DNA of 64,000 bases from Neckera pumila (Eukaryota; Streptophyta; Bryopsida; Hypnales; Neckeraceae): contig OZ018418.1 in assembly GCA_963969595.1 (NCBI GenBank), forward strand, positions 315,001 through 379,000. The letters run 5' to 3'. Below, in pieces: positions 25,376 through 35,659 of this stretch (the first letter of the stretch is position 1; each line of letters opens with the position of its first letter). The position numbers and the translations under genes are program-made. The notes beneath the pieces are model-generated. The model was not told the origin of the DNA. It worked only from the letters and a program-made list of their open reading frames with translations, and did no database searches.

Positions 25376-25890
25376 CTAAAGTTTTCATTATAATTAAAAC
25401 TTGTTAATTTTGTCATTTTTTACTTCCAAGTGCTACGGGCTATTTAATTTTCATAATATATATATGTAATGATAATTTTAAAGCACTTACATTAAGCCAC
25501 CAAGCAATCCGATTATTATCGTCCAACATGCAAGCCATCATGAATTTTTAGTGCCCCACTCAATGCAATTATACTTGAATGATTGTAATTGTTCTTTGTC
25601 TTCAAGATGCCTTTGAATTTTTACTGAAGGAATTCAGCCTATTTTAAACTTTTCAAGGTTGTTTTTTAGTTGTCAAATGTGTTATCATTCATTAATCCTA
25701 CATAGTATTTGACCTCAAGCATTTTAAATGTATAAAGATCCTTTGGAGACTTCAAATAAAGTAGTTCATGTCTCTAAAGTCATAAACTTTACATAAAAAA
25801 AAAAAAGTAAAAGTATCCGTTCAAAATGTTGTGAACATTAAATACTGACATTCAAGTTCATTAAATGAATGACGCATTTCTTAAATTCAA
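25376..25890. other. AT-rich non-coding interval
   Basis: Nothing recognised. Confidence 0.5.
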
Positions 25891-25894
25891 AAGC

Positions 25895-26560
25895 GGCTCA
25901 ATTCAATTCATAACACTTCGGACTCGCTCCACAAATTACAAATAATAAATAATATGCCAAAAGGGGCAAGAACTTTAGTCCCACATAGATTCTCCATGTG
26001 CGTGGGTCAAATTTACAACTTGTACATTTTTTTCCCTCTTCCAATCGCCATTTATTTTTGTGACATTTGAGATTGAGTTCCACTAAGTACAGGGCAGAGT
26101 TTGATTTCAGTGTTCTTTTAATTACATAAATATTATGCCAAAAAGATCAAGAACTTTAATCCCACATGGATTCTCCATGTCGGCCAAATTTACAACTTGT
26201 ACATTTTTTTCCCTCTTCCAGTCGCCATTTATTTTCATGACATTTGAGATTGAGTTCGACTAAGTACAGGGCAAAGTTTGTTTTAAGTTTTTTTTTTATT
26301 CCGTAAATAACATGCCAAAAGGGTCAAGAATTTTAATCCCACATGGATTCTCCATGTGGGCCAAATTTACAACTTGTACATTTTTTTCCCTATTCCAATC
26401 GCCATTTATTTTCATGACATTTGAGATTGAATTCCACTAAGTATAGGGCAGAGTTTGTTTTAAGCTTTTTTTGGGATTGTGTAAATAACATGCGAAAAGG
26501 GTCAAGAACTTTAATCCCACATGGATTCTCCATGTGGGATAAATTTACAACTTGTACATA
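25895..26560 (-). repeat. Satellite subfamily with internal dyad, about 178-bp period (minus)
   Basis: Nearly four monomers in the opposite orientation to the copies at 21,560. TGACATTTGAGATTGAGTTC recurs near 26,060, 26,238 and 26,416. Each monomer carries the dyad CCACATGGATTCTCCATGTG near 25,982, 26,161, 26,338 and 26,517; the last two have perfect 10-bp arms around a 3-bp centre. Confidence 0.8.
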
Positions 26561-26859
26561 TTTTTTGAAGAAATTTATATTGTACAATATAAAGTAACTA
26601 AAGAAAATCTTTTTGTCATAATTTTACAAAATAACCTTTGCAAAGATGAAAACATTGCAATAAAAAAAGATTAATCAAGTGAACAATGTAAGTAGAATCT
26701 TCACATTTGAATATGTAGAGCAACGCTAGCGGTCGGTGCTTCTTTATTTTTGAATATCACATTTAAAAAAGCTATGGAATTTATCTATACTATTTGCATA
26801 GATATTTGGAACACTATTTGCAATTTTATAAGAAGTTACTTTATGCGGGAACATTAATT

Positions 26860-27190
26860 TGAAATTGCCTGGTTTTCTAGAATTGTTAATACATAAAAAG
26901 CTTTGAATCATCCTATTTTGAATTTTTGATCAATGAGATTGATAAAAGTTGTATAGATTTTTAGTTCACGTTAGTTTCTTGTTAGGTATAGATTTTCTAC
27001 TCTAAAATACATAATACATAGTAGAAAGTATCCTATGGCTATTACAAAAGCAATTGAATTTCTATAATATTATTCAAAATTGAATTTCTATAATATTACT
27101 CAAAATTAAATTTCTATAATATTACTCAAAATTAAATTTCTATAATATTATTCAAAATTGAATTGTGATATTATAGAGGTCGTTGTAGTT
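26860..27190 (-). repeat. Inverted duplicate segment, right copy, with 31-bp tandem expansion
   Basis: Reverse-complement match to 22,790-23,060. At 27,054-27,175 it has four units of about 31 bp built on AATTTCTATAATATTA and TCAAAATT, where the left copy has only one unit. The expansion came after the duplication. Confidence 0.7.
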
Positions 27191-27879
27191 TTAGTAGTAC
27201 GATAATCCAAGGATGTAGATTATTATCCGTAAACATTAAATATGTAGATTGGATCTTAGGATGTATTATATTGGTTTGGCAACATGTTAAAAGAAATACT
27301 GAATTATCCTGTGGATTGCAAGATATATTAAGCATTCAAATTCACTAAAATTCTTTTTGGGACCCTACAAAATACGGAACACTTTTGTAGTCCTACAAAT
27401 TACTGTGGCCTTGGAGCTCATCAGAATTAAAAATTTTATCGGGCAGCCAGACAGTTTTGGAAATTCCGCCATGCAAGTAAAGTCTTCACGGGCAGGGGAG
27501 TCTGGCGGCGCGGGCAACCATAAGGAGAATTTCAGTGTTTGGGGCTCAAGGAGTTTGGGACCCACCTTTGTATTTTTGATAAGCTTCCAAAGAATTTGTG
27601 GTTTTGTCATCCTTTGTTGAATTTTTGCTTGCTCGGCATTGCAGAAATTGTGATCTCTTGGCATGCTAAAGTTCTGGACGGATTGCTAAGTTGTTGTAAG
27701 CAAAGACGGTGAGATTTTCAATTTTGAGTTGTTTTGCTTGATTCTACAAGTTTGCCGCGTTCTTTCACCTTGCAGCGTGCTGCATGACTGGTTGCAAAAA
27801 TTGGGTTTGGTGTCTGTGATTGCAGTTCAATTGTCGTGCGGATTGGCAATGAGCTTACGGTGTGCAATTTGGGTTCCTG

Positions 27880-28460
27880 TTGTGTGTCAGGGTGTAAGGG
27901 TGTGAGGGTTGAAATTTTGGGTCTCAGGAATGTTACGGTGTCACTGTAAGGCAATTTTCGCTTTGTGTGTGAGAGTGTAGCGTGTGGTGTGAAATTTTGC
28001 TGTGCATTGCGAAATTATCGTCTGAGGGTTAGCTAACGGTGTAACTGGGAGGCGGTGTATGTGTAAAAGTGTGAGTGTGTGAGTGTATGAAGCTTAGTGA
28101 CTATGAGGGTGTGAGGGTGTGAGGCTTGTAACTGTGAGGGTATTACGGTGTGAATGTAGGTGCGTCTTGACTGTGAGTGAGGGTGCTACGGTGTGATTGT
28201 GGGCGCGTCTTGATTGTGAGTGAGGGTGTGAGTGTATTGTGTGAAAGTGTGAGTGTGTGAGGCTCATTGACTGTGAGGGTGTGAGGCTCGTGACTGTGAC
28301 AGTGTGATTGTGAATTACGGTGTGATTGTATGTTTAGGATGTGATTGTGAGTTATGGTGAAATTGTGAGGGTGTTACGGTGTGATTGTGGGTGCATCTTG
28401 ACTGTGAGTGTGCGAAGGTGTGAGTGTGTGAGGCTCTTGCAGTTTACGGTGACCTCATTT
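27880..28460 (+). repeat. GT-rich minisatellite (GTGAGGGTGT-like)
   Basis: Degenerate units such as GTGTGAGGGTGTGAGGCT, TGACTGTGAGTGAGGGTG and GTTACGGTGTGATTGTG repeat through about 580 bp. It lies upstream of the ParB/methyltransferase-like gene B and may belong to its promoter or leader. It is not the plant telomere repeat (TTTAGGG). Confidence 0.75.
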
Positions 28461-29015
28461 GTGAATGTGTAAAGCTCGTAAAGCTGAATTTATTAATTCA
28501 AGCTGTTTGGACACAATGTACAGGAATCGACCCAGGAGGAAAACCGACAGGCAAATTTCTTTTGCTAATTTGCAAGACGTCATTCTCGTGCCTTCATACA
28601 CTAGCCTGCATTGCTTAATAGTTGAGTTTGGTCTGCTATATCATTGATTTTTTGTGAAATTATATTTCTCATTTCAATTGTGTTGTAAGGGTAGAGAATA
28701 GGCCTTTGAAACAATAGTGTGGATTGGAGACATGAATATTGAATTCTGTGACTTTGCCTAACTAGTTTGCTATTGCAGGTCGCATAGTAAACACAATTGT
28801 AAGAAACATAGGAGGAATTCGATCATATAAAGAATCAATTCAGCTACAGCCACGGAATTGTGCAGGTAAGAAATTTCTTCACATCCTTCATTTAGAATGT
28901 GTGTCAAATTCTAGTTAAGGCAAGTCCTTATATAAGGTTTCAGTTGCTAAATTAGGATTTTGGATTAAAAACAACCTATTATTTAAGTTAAAAAGGCACA
29001 AGAATGAATCCAAAA
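28461..29015 (+). other. Probable 5' leader of gene B
   Basis: A good splice donor (TGCAG|GTAAGA) lies at 28,866. A matching acceptor (TTGACATTCAG|G) ends at 29,475, ten bases before the ATG of gene B. This suggests a non-coding first exon ending at 28,865 and a leader intron from 28,866 to 29,475. Confidence 0.4.
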
Positions 29016-29393
29016 ATTATCCTCGATTCGAGGATATTGAGAAAAGCCAAGAGATTAAAACAAATTGCAACCAATCTTCAAGTCAAGGATGCAAAGATGA
29101 TGCTCGAGCCAAGGATAAGCATCTTCAAACTCTAAACAATTATCCTTGACTCAAGGATACGATCCAAATAGTAAACAAGAAAAGAATAAAAACACACACT
29201 AAGAGAAACACGTAACACGCAACAAATCAATAACCCACAAGTCAAACGCAACCAAGAGAAATGTCCTACAAGGATCCTTAGAGAATCAGATTCAAAACCA
29301 AATGACCAAGTGCAAGCCTAGAGTAGTTTGTAATGCTGCAGCTTAGAGCCCAACTTCTAGCCTAGGACCCGATATCCTCGAGTCGAGGATAAG
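29016..29393. repeat. Palindrome family P1, cluster in the leader of gene B
   Basis: Five copies at about 29,016, 29,071, 29,100, 29,139 and 29,372. The first (TATCCTCGATTCGAGGATA) is perfect. They lie in the proposed leader intron and are the same family as the cluster upstream of copy A, 12 kb away. Confidence 0.85.
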
Positions 29394-30929
29394 TATAGGG
29401 AATAATCCTGAACCCCTACACAAGATAAATGATCACTCTAATGATATTGAACTAACAAAATGCTTTGACATTCAGGAACAACACAATGAGTACGTCAAAC
29501 CCGACTGACTACAACTACTCTGCGACTGAGCTGTTCCTGGAGCCGTTCAAGAACCCACTGGGCGATACTCCATTCATACACCCAAATCTTGCCTTGAATT
29601 ATGGAAAATTGTGGCAGTTTAATGCCTCCGTCAAATCCTGGAATTACAGTGTCAATCGGCACAAGAATTATGTCTTCCTCTGCCGAAGAATGCAGGGGAC
29701 GCCGATGTTCTTAAACAAGAATATTAACAAGAAGGTGACTCTCGTCGACATCCATCATGATGAGTATATTGCCATTGTCCTCCAAGAAGTCGACGACAAA
29801 GGCAATCAGCTTCCACACGAACACTCCATCGTGACAAGAGTAGGAGGTCAAAGTGGACAGTTCAATATGGAGATGTTCCTCGAGTTCATCGCCAATACGC
29901 ACTTAGGATTAGTCGCTCAAGAATTCACAGAGAAATTCTGGCCCTGGAATCTGGCAAATGCCAACGTGAACGCACGGAAGATTGCCTCAATCTTCACCAC
30001 ACTCAATTGGTACGCCGCCCTGCAGGTGCAAAAGATAGTGAGTGCTCCCTCAAGGAGAGAGCAAAGACGAGGCGACACTGACGCCGAACCCCTGTCTCAG
30101 TTGGGAGCAATGCCTCATGTCAGCAGGGCAAGCAGGCAAGAGCAGACATCGTCATCAAATAAGAAGAAGAAGAGAATCGATACTGAAGCTGGTGAAGAAG
30201 GCTCTAGAAGAGGGAGAAAAGTCACAGCGGCCCGTTTTGGAAGAGCTGGAAGCTCGAGCTCCGCCCTCACAAATGTCACTGCAGAAGAGGAGGTAATTCG
30301 AGATGTTCTGGACTATGATAAATTCGCGGAGGAGCAGCGGATATTCTGGGAAACCCACAAATCATGCTACTTGTTTGAGTCAAGAACATTTGAAGTGTCT
30401 GTCAACAAGTGCATCCGTGCTAAGGATCATTATGTGATTTGGAACATAGAAAAGGGGGTCTTCAGAACTATGAGGAACATGCTGCTTCGATTATCAGTCA
30501 TATCCTAGAGGCAGAAGCTTTGTCTGACCCCTGTTGACAAAGACGGCAATCTCCTACCGGCCCCTCCTACGAAGTGGGAGGACATTAAGAATGGGGATTT
30601 CATGATTATAAACGGCCAACACAGCATCGCTGTCTCCAAGGAGTTCCATTCTGGTGGTTGCGGAGCTTAAAGGAAGAAGGATCTACAGAAGTGGGAGGCA
30701 AACATTGTCTGGTCCCTTGACCCGACCAAGTTGACCAGAATCTCCGAATTCCTAAACAGCACCAATCACCGAATATGCCCAGCCGACATGGGGTAATCAA
30801 ATGATAAGTTGTCGGAACACCTGGATGAACCTCAAGCGGCCATCAAATGCCGCTAATGAGGGAACAAAACGAGGGAACAAGTCTATCACCAACATCGTGC
30901 AGTATGAGGTAAAGTTTCTCTGACCGTAC

Positions 30930-31094
30930 GATCCTCGACTTGAGGATAGACATCTAAATGCGATGGGTGACATATTCTCTTCCGTACAGTCATCATTGAT
31001 GAACAAGTCAAATTAATGCTCTCCTGCTGCTTTTTTTGTACCAGTTACCGGGCATGCAGAATGTGCATATGATTATCCTCGATTCGAGGACATA
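30930..31094. repeat. Palindrome family P1, two copies in intron 1 of gene B
   Basis: ATCCTCGACTTGAGGAT at about 30,931 and TTATCCTCGATTCGAGGA at 31,073, both inside the intron 30,909-31,141. Confidence 0.85.
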
Positions 31095-32485
31095 ATCACT
31101 CATTAACCTGAATGATATTATCAGAGATTTATGTGTTGCAGCAATTTGATGGCTTGATTGTCAAACGATTCCAAAACATCAATCTAGACGAGGACGGGGC
31201 TAATGTGAAGAGGTCGGCGGACATCAAAAACAAGATCCGGATGATCACATTGCCCGACGAGATCTACGCGCTCTGGAAAGATTTTATGAAAAAGCACGCC
31301 GAGGGAAAATTGATTGACCCAATGACCTGTAAGCAATACAAGGATTCTAAAAGATTCAACCCCAAGTCTAGTTCCTTAAAGCGAGAATTTTTCAAACACA
31401 TGGGTCAGTTCACGGATGAAGACCTGAAGGTGTTTGCTACGCACTTGCTTGGAAAGACACCGGGTTGTACTTTGTCCTATCCAAAGGTTTCAGTGAATAA
31501 AACAAAGTTCTTGGCAAACGACAATCAATTGGCAACTGACTGGGTTGAGCGCGGGAAACGCAAGAAGATAGTTCTCGATGAGCTGATGGAAATCAAACCA
31601 ATATTCAATTTTAAAGACAACAACAGGGACGTTAAGCAAGAGTTCTAGAAGGCTTGGAAGAAGAGGCATCGGTTCTCATCGGTGACTTGGGATTTTTTGC
31701 TCAGTGACATTTCGCAGCAGTTTCTGGCTAAGCGCCTGACCAATGAAGGGAAGATCAGAAGTGCCGAGTACTTCTCGGACAAATACCTGGAGATTGTGCC
31801 CATGTTGGAGAGATTTATGGAGTTAAAGTATCATCTGCGTCCAATATCAGGAAGCATCCAAATACAGGCCCACAACATGGTGTTGCTGGCACTCACAAAG
31901 AGTACTGCCGTGAAGTACATGAGAAGGACGCTAAACTTTGCAATCATGGACCTTTGAGACGCCCCCAGAGGAAAGCACAATCCAACAAAACCCCTGCCTC
32001 TTGTCCCATTCATGAAGACCATGGAGCCTGCAAAGACTGACCCTAATGTCTGGATGTGGATTGTTGGGGACAATTGGGACACCAAGGCAGCTACAGACTT
32101 CATCTCCTCTGAATTGAAGGAGTTCAAATGCATGGTATCGTCCTATGTTTTAGTGAAGGCAAAGAGGCTCAACGATATTACTTCTAGGGGAACGAACTCC
32201 GAAGTGCCTCTACTTTTTTTCTTCAAGACAGGAAATGCTCACGCAAGCCTGATGTAGACCAGAATGAGGCCGAAGTACACGGTTCCGGAAAGTCTCGAAT
32301 ACTACCAACCCAAAACGACTAAGAATAATGAGCATAAGTGGAGAGTCTCAACAAGCAAACTGCCTATGGGGTTCTACAACCAGATACTTCAAACTTTTGT
32401 GTCGTCAAGAGAAAACATTGTGGGTATCTATGCAGGAACAAAGTGCATGCTCGCCGCTAAGGTCAGTCATCATCACATCTAGTAG

Positions 32486-32609
32486 TTATCCTCGACTCGA
32501 GGATAGCACCTACTCTGGGGTGGACCATTTCCTTTGCATCCTTGCAATTCCTTTCAAATATCAACCAGTCTCAGTTGTCGTGTTCATTCTATCCTCATCT
32601 CAAGGATGA
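32486..32609. repeat. Palindrome family P1, two copies in intron 2 of gene B
   Basis: TATCCTCGACTCGAGGATA near 32,487 is perfect; ATCCTCATCTCAAGGAT near 32,591 is degenerate. Both lie in the intron 32,462-32,672. Confidence 0.85.
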
Positions 32610-33370
32610 AGTCATACTGCCCGCTAGATTCTTGACAGGCATACTTATTTACTTCATTGTTGTTTGAGGCAGTTGTATGGACTACACTACTGGGCGATCG
32701 CCAACAGTGTGCACAGTCCAAAACATTGGGAGTTGGCGGAGCTGGTCGACAAGCTGGACCTAAGCGACTTCTTGCACGACAATTCCCCATACAAAGCCTA
32801 GTATATTAGACCAACAAATGTACAGGCCACCTCCAAAGAAAGCCGTCAAGACGGATATCTGGAGGTCAGTCCGATCATGGGACACCTAACATTGACGAGT
32901 TTGGGACAAATCGCAGTCAACCTGGAGAATGCTCTCATGGAAACGATGATGAAGAGGAAGACGCTCTCGATATTCCTGTCAATGATGCTTAGCCTATTGA
33001 AGGCTTTGAACGGGGAATTCAAGCTCACAGCTTGGATCCCACCAGTCAACATGAGGGCACTGAGTTGAAAGACCATATCTCTAGACAATTGAAGATTCCC
33101 GAGATCGTGGATGTTTGCGGTGAAAACTCGGATGCAGGTACCAACCCCAAAGTTCAAGAGATCTCAAGCGCTAATGTTCGTCTACCCGTCAAGGATTCTT
33201 GTAGTTCTAGTGGCACGGAGAGGGCAAGAAAGAGGTAAGCAACGGTGGGAAAAGTCACGTCACGGAAGAAGTTAAAGAAGGCCCAGACTGAATCTCATAG
33301 TACGGACACGGAGATGGAAGAGCTAAAGGCGAAGGTTGCAGAATACCAACGCCTGCTTCTCTTGAAAAGG

Positions 33371-33621
33371 GATCCTTGAGTTGAGGATATGGCGGTACAG
33401 GGTGGTCGAGTCGCTGAAGGTTCTGTTTGGAAGGGGACTGTACCTCCGACAGCTGAACTTGCTCCACCTCCCTCCAGACCAGAGACCAAAACTCTGGTTA
33501 ATCCGTCCTCCCTTTCGACTGATGAGGTTGTTGGCACTCCCGTTGTGGGGAGTGCGTGCAAGTCACCGGAGATGCTAGGTACTCAGGAGGATTAGGATTA
33601 TCCTCGGCACAAGGATAATCC
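33371..33621. repeat. Palindromes inside the coding tail of gene B
   Basis: Two P1-type dyads lie within otherwise open coding sequence: ATCCTTGAGTTGAGGAT near 33,372, which includes an in-frame TGA, and a longer dyad at 33,596-33,621 with arms GGATTATCCT and AGGATAATCC. Between them at 33,534-33,555 is GCACTCC, a spacer, then GGAGTGC, the dyad type (P3) otherwise seen only in the intron of gene D at 42.5 kb. Confidence 0.7.
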
Positions 33622-34049
33622 TGTGAAGGACAGCAATGTGGTCCTGGAGGTGGTTGGGGAGCCTGTCCTTAAGTACAATAATCTAGAGGCTGAAGAAGAG
33701 GAGGTGGATTATGAGGAAGAGGCTGGCATAGACACAATGGAGGTAACAGAGAGATAATGCGATGTCTCGGGGGAGAAGCAAGATGTCTCTTTGACAAAGG
33801 AGGCAACTGAGGTAATCTCTTGTGACCTCCATGACCCTTATGAATACTAGTGAGTCAACAAATGCTGCTTGATGGATGCGTTTTGTGACTTCCATCGAAC
33901 TATCTTTACAGATTAAGTGACTCTTAATTCTATTCATTCTGGTTTGACAGGGAGGACCGGATTCTTTGTGATTTTGTGGCGTAGATGCGTCTCTCATGAA
34001 TTTCCGTGATCTCTAGCGTAGAGTAGATTTACAACTGCACGTAGTTTTA

Positions 34050-34059
34050 TCTTGTAGTG
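34050..34059 (-). repeat. CACTA-type right terminus
   Basis: TCTTGTAGTG, the exact reverse complement of the ten bases at 13,742. It lies about 200 bp past the stop of gene B. Confidence 0.55.
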
Positions 34060-34335
34060 ACCGCCGGCTATAGATTAACAAAGTATACTATGGGTGTATA
34101 ATATTTTGACAGTTATATAAAATACATGTTACAGAAAATGCCATGTCTCTCCCCTAATTTCATTCTTTTCTCATTGTTTTTGTGACTAGCCTGAAATCTT
34201 CAATATTGTGCACCGTCCGTTGCCAATGAAACCATCAATTTCTTGAGGTGTTCCGCATTCGATTAGCGAGCTTCAGTGCTTAATCCTGCTTTGTAGCTCA
34301 CCTGGTTCTCCATTCATTTAGGTAATTCCTTTTCT

Positions 34336-34788
34336 ATGGTGTTTTCTTATTGTCAAGTAGTAGCGGAGAGCGGCAGAGATATTCTGCTTAGGGGTGTGTC
34401 CACCATAGAAGCCCCAGCGCGGCGTAAATGGTTGAACCTTGTTCTGGACTTAAACGAAATACTGAGTCAGTGCGTGCCTAAGTCCCAGTATAAAGACCTA
34501 ATTACTTACAAAGTGTCAGACAATACTTTCTCTGCCCAAACACCTACTATTGTTGGTTCAAAAGCTGTCTTTGCCCATCCAAAGTTAAAGGATTTTCTGC
34601 AAGAGATTTTCCTTATCGCTGATCAAGTTGTAGTCTGGAGTTCCATATTTAAGAAGAATGCGGAGGATGTCGCAGGGTATTTGTTTCAGGGATCAAAAGA
34701 AACCTTTGATATACTTGGGCAGGAGCATTATGGGAGGGTTGAGATCTCCAAGGGGAATTTTCTGCCCCATCCGGACAATTACAGGAAG
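34336..34788 (+). pseudogene. FCP1/NIF-like HAD-fold gene, N-terminal half
   Basis: The frame encodes RKWLNLVLDLNEILSQCVP, which lines up with the HAD motif I of FCP1/SCP-type CTD phosphatases (LVLDLDETLVH). The second Asp is Asn and the Thr is Ile, so phosphatase activity is doubtful. It continues with HPKLKDFLQEIFLIADQVVV, like the RPgLdeFLeel...vvvfTa region of the family. The frame is cut exactly after codon AAG at 34,788, where a Mutator-like element is inserted; the rest resumes at 47,983. The 5' part before about 34,336 is unclear. The CACTA-type right end at 34,059 lies 280 bp upstream and may have removed or separated earlier exons. Confidence 0.7.
34780..34788. repeat. Target-site duplication, left copy
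   Basis: TACAGGAAG; the right copy at 47,974-47,982 is CACAGGAAG. Nine bases is the usual length for Mutator-like elements, and the single difference is a C/T change. Confidence 0.8.
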
Positions 34789-34852
34789 GGGATCGCTATT
34801 TTGCGTGCGTAGAGATGCAAGCGGAGAGCGTAGAGCATAGATTTGCGAGCGG
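34789..34852 (+). repeat. Left terminal inverted repeat of the Mutator-like element
   Basis: Starts GGGATCGCTATTTTGCGTGC. Aligned without gaps to the inverted right end, the 12-bp core is identical and 26 of the next 46 bases match by eye. GCGGAGAG-like words are repeated just inside. Confidence 0.75.
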
Positions 34853-34859
34853 AGAGTGC

Positions 34860-35650
34860 TAGAAGTTTGTTATTTTTTGGAATGCGAGCAAGAAAGTAAA
34901 AGTTGTAGAACATTTTAAGTGAGAATACTCTTGAAATTTATAATAATGACGGACCTATGACCGTGGAGTAGGTTGCAGAAATATGGTGGAGAGGAGTTTT
35001 ATTTTGTCAGTGCACGTACTGTCTAGAAGACAGAAGTCGCAATTATCGGTCACAGGGTCCTATAATCATGGTGATAAGGGTGTGAGAAGATATAATATTT
35101 GTGGTTGTGGATCGAAGCAAAAAGAAGAGCGGAAGGGAAGCCGAGTGGGAGTGAGGAGGTATTGTTTAGGGGATTGCAAGAGTTAGGGAGGGTACGTGAT
35201 AGAGAATGGGCGCGGAGGAGTGAAAAAGAGCGGTTATATTGGTGGTAGAGGAACAGATAGTGGTTATATTAGTTTAGCTTATGTTTAGAGTTTAGAAGGT
35301 GTACGCAAACAATCTAGGGTGCGGAGAGATGGTGGATTTAGAGTGTACGGTGATTACGAAACACTTGGAAGACAGCAACAGTCGGCCCCGACAGCGGAAA
35401 TGGGTTTAGGGATTCAGAAAACCAAGAAGGCTTGGATATGAGACAGACATTTAGGGTTTATGGTACAAACTCATGTCATGCACTGAGAAGATGAGTGCAA
35501 AATACTCCAAGAACTTCTATAGAATTTGATTTTGGAGCAAGCACACAACAACAACAGCTTTGTGCACAAACTCTGGCGGTGGCCCTTCAAGTCTCACTGC
35601 CGTCTTTTTAAAGTAGAAGAAAGGATCATACTGCGATATTCTCGGACTAT
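34860..35650. other. Subterminal non-coding part of the Mutator-like element
   Basis: AG-rich on the plus strand with no gene recognised. It lies between the left terminal repeat and the 3' end of the transposase. Confidence 0.5.
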
Positions 35651-35659
35651 TCATGCTCA

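Larger units (their letters stand above)
29486..33850 (+). pseudogene. ParB-like plus DNA methyltransferase-like protein, gene B
   Basis: Exons read 29,486-30,908, 31,142-32,461 and 32,673-33,850 with GT-AG introns in phase 0, giving about 1,300 codons. The start ATG follows a splice acceptor. After about 230 residues comes a basic Ser/Lys-rich linker (SSSNKKKKR). Near 30,600 MIINGQHSIAVSKE fits the core of the ParB/sulfiredoxin fold (GxHRxxA-like). Exon 2 ends with ENIVGIYAGTKCMLAAK and exon 3 starts LYGLHYWAIAN. This resembles motif I and the next strand of beta-class N4/N6 DNA methyltransferases (DPFAGSGTTLLAA...GRRYIGIE), but with Asp and Phe changed. The C-terminal 300 residues are acidic, with a short coiled-coil-like stretch (MEELKAKVAEYQRLLLLKR). 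In-frame stops occur near 30,506, 30,666, 30,794, 31,646, 31,955 and 32,255, plus a likely frameshift near 30,800 and another near 32,850. Palindromes lie in its introns and tail. Confidence 0.65.
13742..34059. mobile_element. Proposed 20.3-kb CACTA-type element (transposase-like plus ParB/methyltransferase-like genes)
   Basis: The left end reads CACTACAAGA (13,742-13,751) and the right end reads TCTTGTAGTG (34,050-34,059), an exact inverted match to a CACTA/EnSpm-type terminus. The minus-strand transposase-like gene stops about 40 bp inside the left end. The plus-strand ParB/methyltransferase-like gene stops about 200 bp inside the right end. One palindrome family (TATCCTCGACTCGAGGATA) is found with both genes and nowhere else in the window. 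The flanking trinucleotides (GCA left, ACC right) do not match, so no target-site duplication supports the pairing. The middle (18-28 kb) is filled with satellites and small elements, probably later insertions. Pairing of the two ends is an inference. Confidence 0.55.

Noticed and set aside
21560..27190. One large palindrome spanning the satellite region
   Set aside because: The order of segment and satellite in the right arm does not mirror the left arm.
27880..28460. Interstitial telomere repeat
   Set aside because: The GT-rich unit (GTGAGGGTGT-like) is irregular and is not TTTAGGG or its variants.
29486..33850. Stop-codon reassignment or RNA editing to explain in-frame stops of gene B
   Set aside because: All three stop codons occur, frameshifts are also present, and neighbouring transposon genes show the same decay. 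Pseudogenisation is simpler.
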